Source: Bradyrhizobium sp. sGM-13
Lineage (GTDB): Bacteria; Pseudomonadota; Alphaproteobacteria; Rhizobiales; Xanthobacteraceae
Length of the DNA stretch: 64,000 nucleotides
Direction of reading: 5' to 3'
Assembly (NCBI RefSeq): GCF_018398875.1
Contig: NZ_JAGWDK010000013.1
Location: forward strand, 124,001-188,000
Below the pieces are notes generated by a model, which was given only the letters and a program-made list of their open reading frames with translations, was not told the origin of the DNA and did not search any database. The stretch's first letter is position 1. Each line of letters begins with the position of its first letter. The position numbers and the translations under genes were made by a program. This document shows, one piece after another, positions 60,294 through 64,000 of the stretch.

Positions 60294-62255
60294 TCAGGCC
60301 AGCCCGAAACCCGCCTGCTCGAGCGCGGCACGTCCCTCGTCCGAGGCCAGCGCGTCGAGAAAGGCCTGCACTGCCGGCCGTTGCTTGCGCGCCGTCGCCA
60401 GCGCAAAGTCATAATGCTCCTCGGCAAAGGGAATGAAACCCAGGTTTGACGCATGCGCGACCGGCGCAATGGTCATGCCCCAATCGGCACGGTGCTGCGC
60501 GACGGCCGCGGCCACCGCATTGTGCGAGCGCGGCTGATTCCAGTAGCCGTCCGGGCGCGCACCGCCGAGCAGCCGGTCGACCAGGATGCGCGTGCCGGCG
60601 CCCTGGTTGCGATTGACCATGATGCAGGCGGGATCGGCCAGCGCAGCGCGCACCACATCCTCCGCGCTCAGGCCTTCGAAGCGCCGATCGTCCTTGCGGA
60701 ATACGATGCCCTGCATGCGACGCCATCCCGGCACCAGCTCGAGCCCGTCGCTGAGATACGGCGTGTTGTAGGTCTCGGTCTTCTCGTCGAACAAATGGAT
60801 CGGCGCAAGATCGCACTCGCCGCGCTTGGCGGCCGAGAGCCCACCGAGGCTTCCGACGGCGATCGAGCGTACAGTGAGCCCGGCATGCGCCAGCGGCGCC
60901 GTAACGAGATCGAGCCCGGTGCAGTGGCTGCCGACGATGACGAGATCGGGCACCCGCACATGCGGCGTGAACAGCGTCACCTCGGCCTCGCTGCCCGCCG
61001 GCATCTGGTCCGCCAGCGCATCGATGCGCAGAAAGCCGTCGGCCTGAGCAAAGGAGGTGATGGCGCCGGAGCCCTTGTCTGTAGGATACGCGATCAGCCC
61101 ATCCGCGCCTTCAACCAGCGACACCATGACGAATTCGGCGCGGCCGAGTTCGGACGCGATCCGCACGGGAACGCGCGCGGCCACCTTGGCGTCCGAGCGC
61201 GGCGGCAGGCCGGCCATCCGCCGCAGCACCGGCACGATCATGTCGTGGAAGGTGAACATCGCCGAAGTCGGAAATCCCGGCAGGATGATCACGGGCTTGC
61301 CGGCGCATACCGCAAGGCACAGCGGCTTGCCGGGCTTCAGCGCCACGCCATGGGCGATGACGCCGGGCTTGCCGAGCCGGCCGATGATGCGGTGGGACAC
61401 GTCGCCCGCGCCCTTGGACGTGCCGCCTGACAGCACCAGCATGTCGCTGCTCGCGAGCGCCTCGCGCATCGCGGATTCGAGTTGCGCCTCATCATCGGCG
61501 ATGGCGCCGAGAAACTTAGCCTCGCCGCCATTCTCCGTGATCGCCGCCGTGACGATCGCGCCATTGGTATCGTAGATCGCGGCCGGCCGGAGGGAATGGC
61601 CGGGCTGCACCAGTTCATCGCCGGTGGAAATGATCGCAACGCGTGGCCGCCGCGCGACGGTCACCTCGGCGATGCCGCAGGCGGCCAGCATCCCGATCTC
61701 GCGCGAACCGATGACGGTGCCGGCGCGCAGCAGCGCCTCGCCACGGGCGATATCGGAGCCGGCATAGGATACGAATTGCCCAGGCGAAGCGGCGCGGCGG
61801 ATGTCGATCGCACGATGTCCCGCCGGCTCGGTATGCTCGACCATGACGATGGCGTCCGCCCCGCGCGGCACCGGACCGCCGGTCGCGATCGGCGTGGCTG
61901 TTCCCGACAGGACCGGCCGCGTCGGGGCGGTACCGCACGCGATCACTTCGTCGTTCAGCATCACGCGTACCGGTGAAGCTTCGCCGGCCGAAACGAGGTC
62001 GGCGGAACGCACCGCAAAGCCATCGACATTGGAGCGATCGAACGGCGGCACATCGATCGGCGCCACGACGTCCTCGGCGAGCGCGCACCCGAGCGCGTCC
62101 GCAAGCGAGCGTTGCTCGCTCGCGACCGCACGCGGAAACAGCGCGGCTTCAAACCGCGCCAGCGCATCCTCACGCGACAGGATAGTCAGGAATTGATCCT
62201 GATCGATAGTGTCGCGGCCTTCCGGCGAGGGCGTATTCGTCATTCCCGAACCCAT
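60294..62255 (-). CDS. MoeA-like protein fused to a periplasmic-binding-like domain
   Basis: 653 residues from ATG 62255 (one base after the upstream stop; GGGAG precedes it). Residues about 20-420 are a MoeA domain (RSNVDGFAVRSADL, LSGGTSKGAGDV, IILPGFPTSAMF); residues about 430-650 are a PBP-like domain (PF12727 type: IVGSHCTGLDLVTAPLAHAG, NRNQGAGTRILVDRLLGG). No signal peptide, so the binding domain is cytoplasmic and could bind molybdate or a cofactor precursor; this is inference. Distinct from the canonical moeA at 55472. Confidence 0.85.
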   Translation of the reverse strand: MGSGMTNTPSPEGRDTIDQDQFLTILSREDALARFEAALFPRAVASEQRSLADALGCALAEDVVAPIDVPPFDRSNVDGFAVRSADLVSAGEASPVRVMLNDEVIACGTAPTRPVLSGTATPIATGGPVPRGADAIVMVEHTEPAGHRAIDIRRAASPGQFVSYAGSDIARGEALLRAGTVIGSREIGMLAACGIAEVTVARRPRVAIISTGDELVQPGHSLRPAAIYDTNGAIVTAAITENGGEAKFLGAIADDEAQLESAMREALASSDMLVLSGGTSKGAGDVSHRIIGRLGKPGVIAHGVALKPGKPLCLAVCAGKPVIILPGFPTSAMFTFHDMIVPVLRRMAGLPPRSDAKVAARVPVRIASELGRAEFVMVSLVEGADGLIAYPTDKGSGAITSFAQADGFLRIDALADQMPAGSEAEVTLFTPHVRVPDLVIVGSHCTGLDLVTAPLAHAGLTVRSIAVGSLGGLSAAKRGECDLAPIHLFDEKTETYNTPYLSDGLELVPGWRRMQGIVFRKDDRRFEGLSAEDVVRAALADPACIMVNRNQGAGTRILVDRLLGGARPDGYWNQPRSHNAVAAAVAQHRADWGMTIAPVAHASNLGFIPFAEEHYDFALATARKQRPAVQAFLDALASDEGRAALEQAGFGLA

Positions 62256-62256
62256 A

Positions 62257-63369
62257 TCACTCCCGCAGCATATAGGCATCGACCGGAGTGCCCGCCGCAA
62301 ATCCTTCCGAGCCGGCGGGCACCGCGAGCCAGGCCTCGGCGCGCGCAATCGCATCGAGCGACAATTCGCCCACCGCCAGCGGGACCCAGGCATCCTGCTC
62401 TCGTTCCAGCAGCACGATCTCGGCAATGCCGACGCTTGAAGCAATCTTGCGCACCAGTGGCAGATTGAGCGTGTTGCGCCGCCGGCGGCCCGATAAGCGA
62501 TCGAGCGCGGGAAGCGCCAGCGTCCACCATGCCGCCAAGGCCTGGTCGGGCGCGCCTGGCAACACCACGACCGGCGTCTTGCCCGCACGACCAACGGCCG
62601 AAGTGCGGCCTGGTTGCAGGGCAATGCCATGTGCGAGAATCTTCCCGCGCGCGCCCAATGCCATCACCGCGGTGTCGGTGCGGCCGACTCCGGAGCCGCC
62701 GACGATCAGCAGCAGATCGCACGCACCGTCATCGATCGCCGCGATAATCGATGCGGCATCGCGACCTGCAGCCGCGACCAAGAGAACCTCACCGCCCGCG
62801 GCCCGCGCGCTCTCGGCGACCAGATCCGCGGTTACTGTGCCGCCGGGAATATTGACGATGCGCAGGTGTGGGCGGCGCACGCTCAATCGCGCCATTCCTG
62901 CGGCGCGGGCGATCATGAGATGGCGCGGCAGCACGCGCCGGCCGGCTTCAACGAGACGGCTGCCCGCTGCGATATCGCTGCCGGCCCGGCGCACGCCCTG
63001 CCCCGGGATCGCCTCCGCCAGCACCTGCACGAGCGGACCGGACATCTCGACGGAATCGGAATCCAGCACGCAGTCGCAGTTGTCAGGAATGATCTCGCCG
63101 GCCTCGACCCACACCGGCGCCGCCGTTAATGGCAGCGGCGAATAGGAGGATGCGCCGACAAGGTCGCGCGCGCGGAATGCATAGCCGTCCGCGGCAGCGA
63201 TATCGCGCGGCGGGCGGGCATCGAGCCCCGGCATATCAGCGGCAATACAGCGCAGCGCTTCCGCCAATGCCAGTTCCATAGGCGCGACCGGATCCACGCC
63301 CTCCAGCAACGCGGCGAGCGCCACATCGAGCGGCGTTAGCGAAGTCGGCAAGCGCTGGTTCGAGGTCAT
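62257..63369 (-). CDS. Divergent MoeA-like protein
   Basis: 370 residues, about 45 shorter than canonical MoeA. Fold motifs remain: AAADGYAFRARDL, LIVGGSGVGRTDTAV and VVVLPGAPDQALAAW, but GGVSxGxxD has become GGSGVGRTD and the PGNPVAS loop PGAPDQA. Catalytic ability for molybdate insertion is therefore uncertain. It ends one base before the MoeA-PBP gene, so the two are translated together and may form a mixed complex. Confidence 0.8.
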   Translation of the reverse strand: MTSNQRLPTSLTPLDVALAALLEGVDPVAPMELALAEALRCIAADMPGLDARPPRDIAAADGYAFRARDLVGASSYSPLPLTAAPVWVEAGEIIPDNCDCVLDSDSVEMSGPLVQVLAEAIPGQGVRRAGSDIAAGSRLVEAGRRVLPRHLMIARAAGMARLSVRRPHLRIVNIPGGTVTADLVAESARAAGGEVLLVAAAGRDAASIIAAIDDGACDLLLIVGGSGVGRTDTAVMALGARGKILAHGIALQPGRTSAVGRAGKTPVVVLPGAPDQALAAWWTLALPALDRLSGRRRRNTLNLPLVRKIASSVGIAEIVLLEREQDAWVPLAVGELSLDAIARAEAWLAVPAGSEGFAAGTPVDAYMLRE

Positions 63370-63548
63370 TGGAGCCGCCTATGCCCTGAATCGGGCGGAA
63401 AATAAATAGAACCGGATCTGGCGCGTGGCGTAGCCCATCCGACCTACGTTGACGTCGGAGCAAAATAGTTGCAAATGAGACCAATTGGTGGAGCCAACCG
63501 CCTGATAACACCAACGGCCAATGTGCTGATTCCTAGGGAGAAGACAGG

Positions 63549-64000
63549 ATGTTCGCCAGGAAACTATCCAGGCTTGCCGTGCTCATGGCCGCGCTGCTGG
63601 CATCGACCGCGGCGCTGGCTCAAATCTCGGACGACGTCGTCAAGCTCGGCGTTCTCACCGACATGAATGGCCCGGCGGCCACGGCGACCGGCCAGGGCTC
63701 GGTCACTGCCGCGCAGATGGCGATCGACGATTTCGGCGGCAAGGTGCTGGGCAAGCCGATCAGCATCATCGTCGGCGACCACCAGTTGAAGCCGGATATC
63801 GGCGGCGGCATCGCGCGGCGCTGGTATGACGTGGATCAGGTCGACGTGATCCTCGACGTTCCGGTTTCCGCGGTCGGGCTTGCGGTGCAAAACATCACCA
63901 ACGAAAAGAAGAAGCTGTTGATCGTGCACTCGACCGGCACCGCAGACTTCCACGGCAAGTTCTGTTCGCCCCATGCGATACAATGGGTGTTCGATACCCG
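63549..64000 (+). CDS. ABC transporter substrate-binding protein, branched-chain amino acid type (3' end outside window)
   Basis: 150 codons are visible, then the window ends. A signal peptide (MFARKLSRLAVLMAALLAST then AALA, cleavage before QIS) precedes VKLGVLTDMNGPAATATGQG and AAQMAIDDFGGKVLGKPI, the leucine-binding (Peripla_BP_6) family. AGGGAG lies about ten bases before the ATG. The ligand is unknown; divergent from the MoeA-like operon across 179 nt. Confidence 0.88.
   Translation, partial: MFARKLSRLAVLMAALLASTAALAQISDDVVKLGVLTDMNGPAATATGQGSVTAAQMAIDDFGGKVLGKPISIIVGDHQLKPDIGGGIARRWYDVDQVDVILDVPVSAVGLAVQNITNEKKKLLIVHSTGTADFHGKFCSPHAIQWVFDT

Overview
The window is a GC-rich stretch of alphaproteobacterial chromosome. 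Gene content and order, codon use and several families of palindromic intergenic repeats all point to Bradyrhizobium or a close relative; this is inference from the sequence, no search was run. I see no tRNA, rRNA, CRISPR array, insertion sequence or phage gene. Nearly all the DNA is tightly packed metabolic operons.

Layout. 1-4163 (+): a 2-oxoacid:ferredoxin oxidoreductase module, made of an NAD(P)/FAD-type electron-transfer partner cut by the window edge, KorA and KorB. 4164-8943 (-): the prkA-yeaH-spoVR stress kinase operon. 8944-10346: a gene-poor gap holding a secreted-protein pseudogene whose lesions can be read directly. 10347-17789 (+): a pentose-phosphate/Entner-Doudoroff-entry operon (transaldolase-phosphoglucose isomerase fusion, gnd, zwf, pgl, gluconokinase, HAD phosphatase). 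18131-21955 (-): malQ and a GH15 glucoamylase/trehalase-like enzyme. 22095-34312 (+): trehalose and glycogen genes treS-maltokinase, glgB, glgX, treZ, treY, joined by 4-nt stop/start overlaps or very short gaps. 34317-38715: a PHA-system protein, a tiny DUF3309 membrane protein, and the divergent NHEJ pair ligD/ku. 38857-40464: an acyl-CoA synthetase. 40667-49499 (-): a complete potassium operon, kdpF-A-B-C-D-E, with an extra 27-residue membrane peptide in front and a pyridoxamine-oxidase-like gene behind. 49882-58956: an NAD-linked molybdenum formate dehydrogenase (fused FdsG/FdsB plus FdsA) with its cofactor genes tusA, moeA, mobB, fdhD and mobA. 59110-63369 (-): a second molybdenum-related operon with a MoeA-like protein, a MoeA fused to a periplasmic-binding-like domain, and a NicC-like flavin monooxygenase. 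63549-end (+): the start of a branched-chain-amino-acid-type ABC substrate-binding protein.

How the genes work together. The central blocks route glucose phosphates through the oxidative pentose phosphate route and move glucose between glycogen, maltodextrin and trehalose, which suits stress and desiccation physiology; Kdp (potassium) and PrkA (nutrient stress) fit the same theme. The right third is about molybdenum: formate dehydrogenase, its sulfuration (FdhD, possibly TusA), Mo insertion (MoeA) and nucleotide attachment (MobA/MobB), followed by a second set of MoeA-like proteins apparently co-transcribed with an oxygenase resembling a nicotinate-pathway enzyme.

Most unusual observations: the pseudogene at 9450-9940, where a 19-bp tandem duplication exactly accounts for one frameshift; the 27-residue membrane peptide ahead of kdpF; the MoeA-like/MoeA-PBP/NicC-like operon; intergenic palindromes that supply the ligD stop codon and interrupt the kdp operon; and an array of TGCCA motifs in front of the formate dehydrogenase genes.
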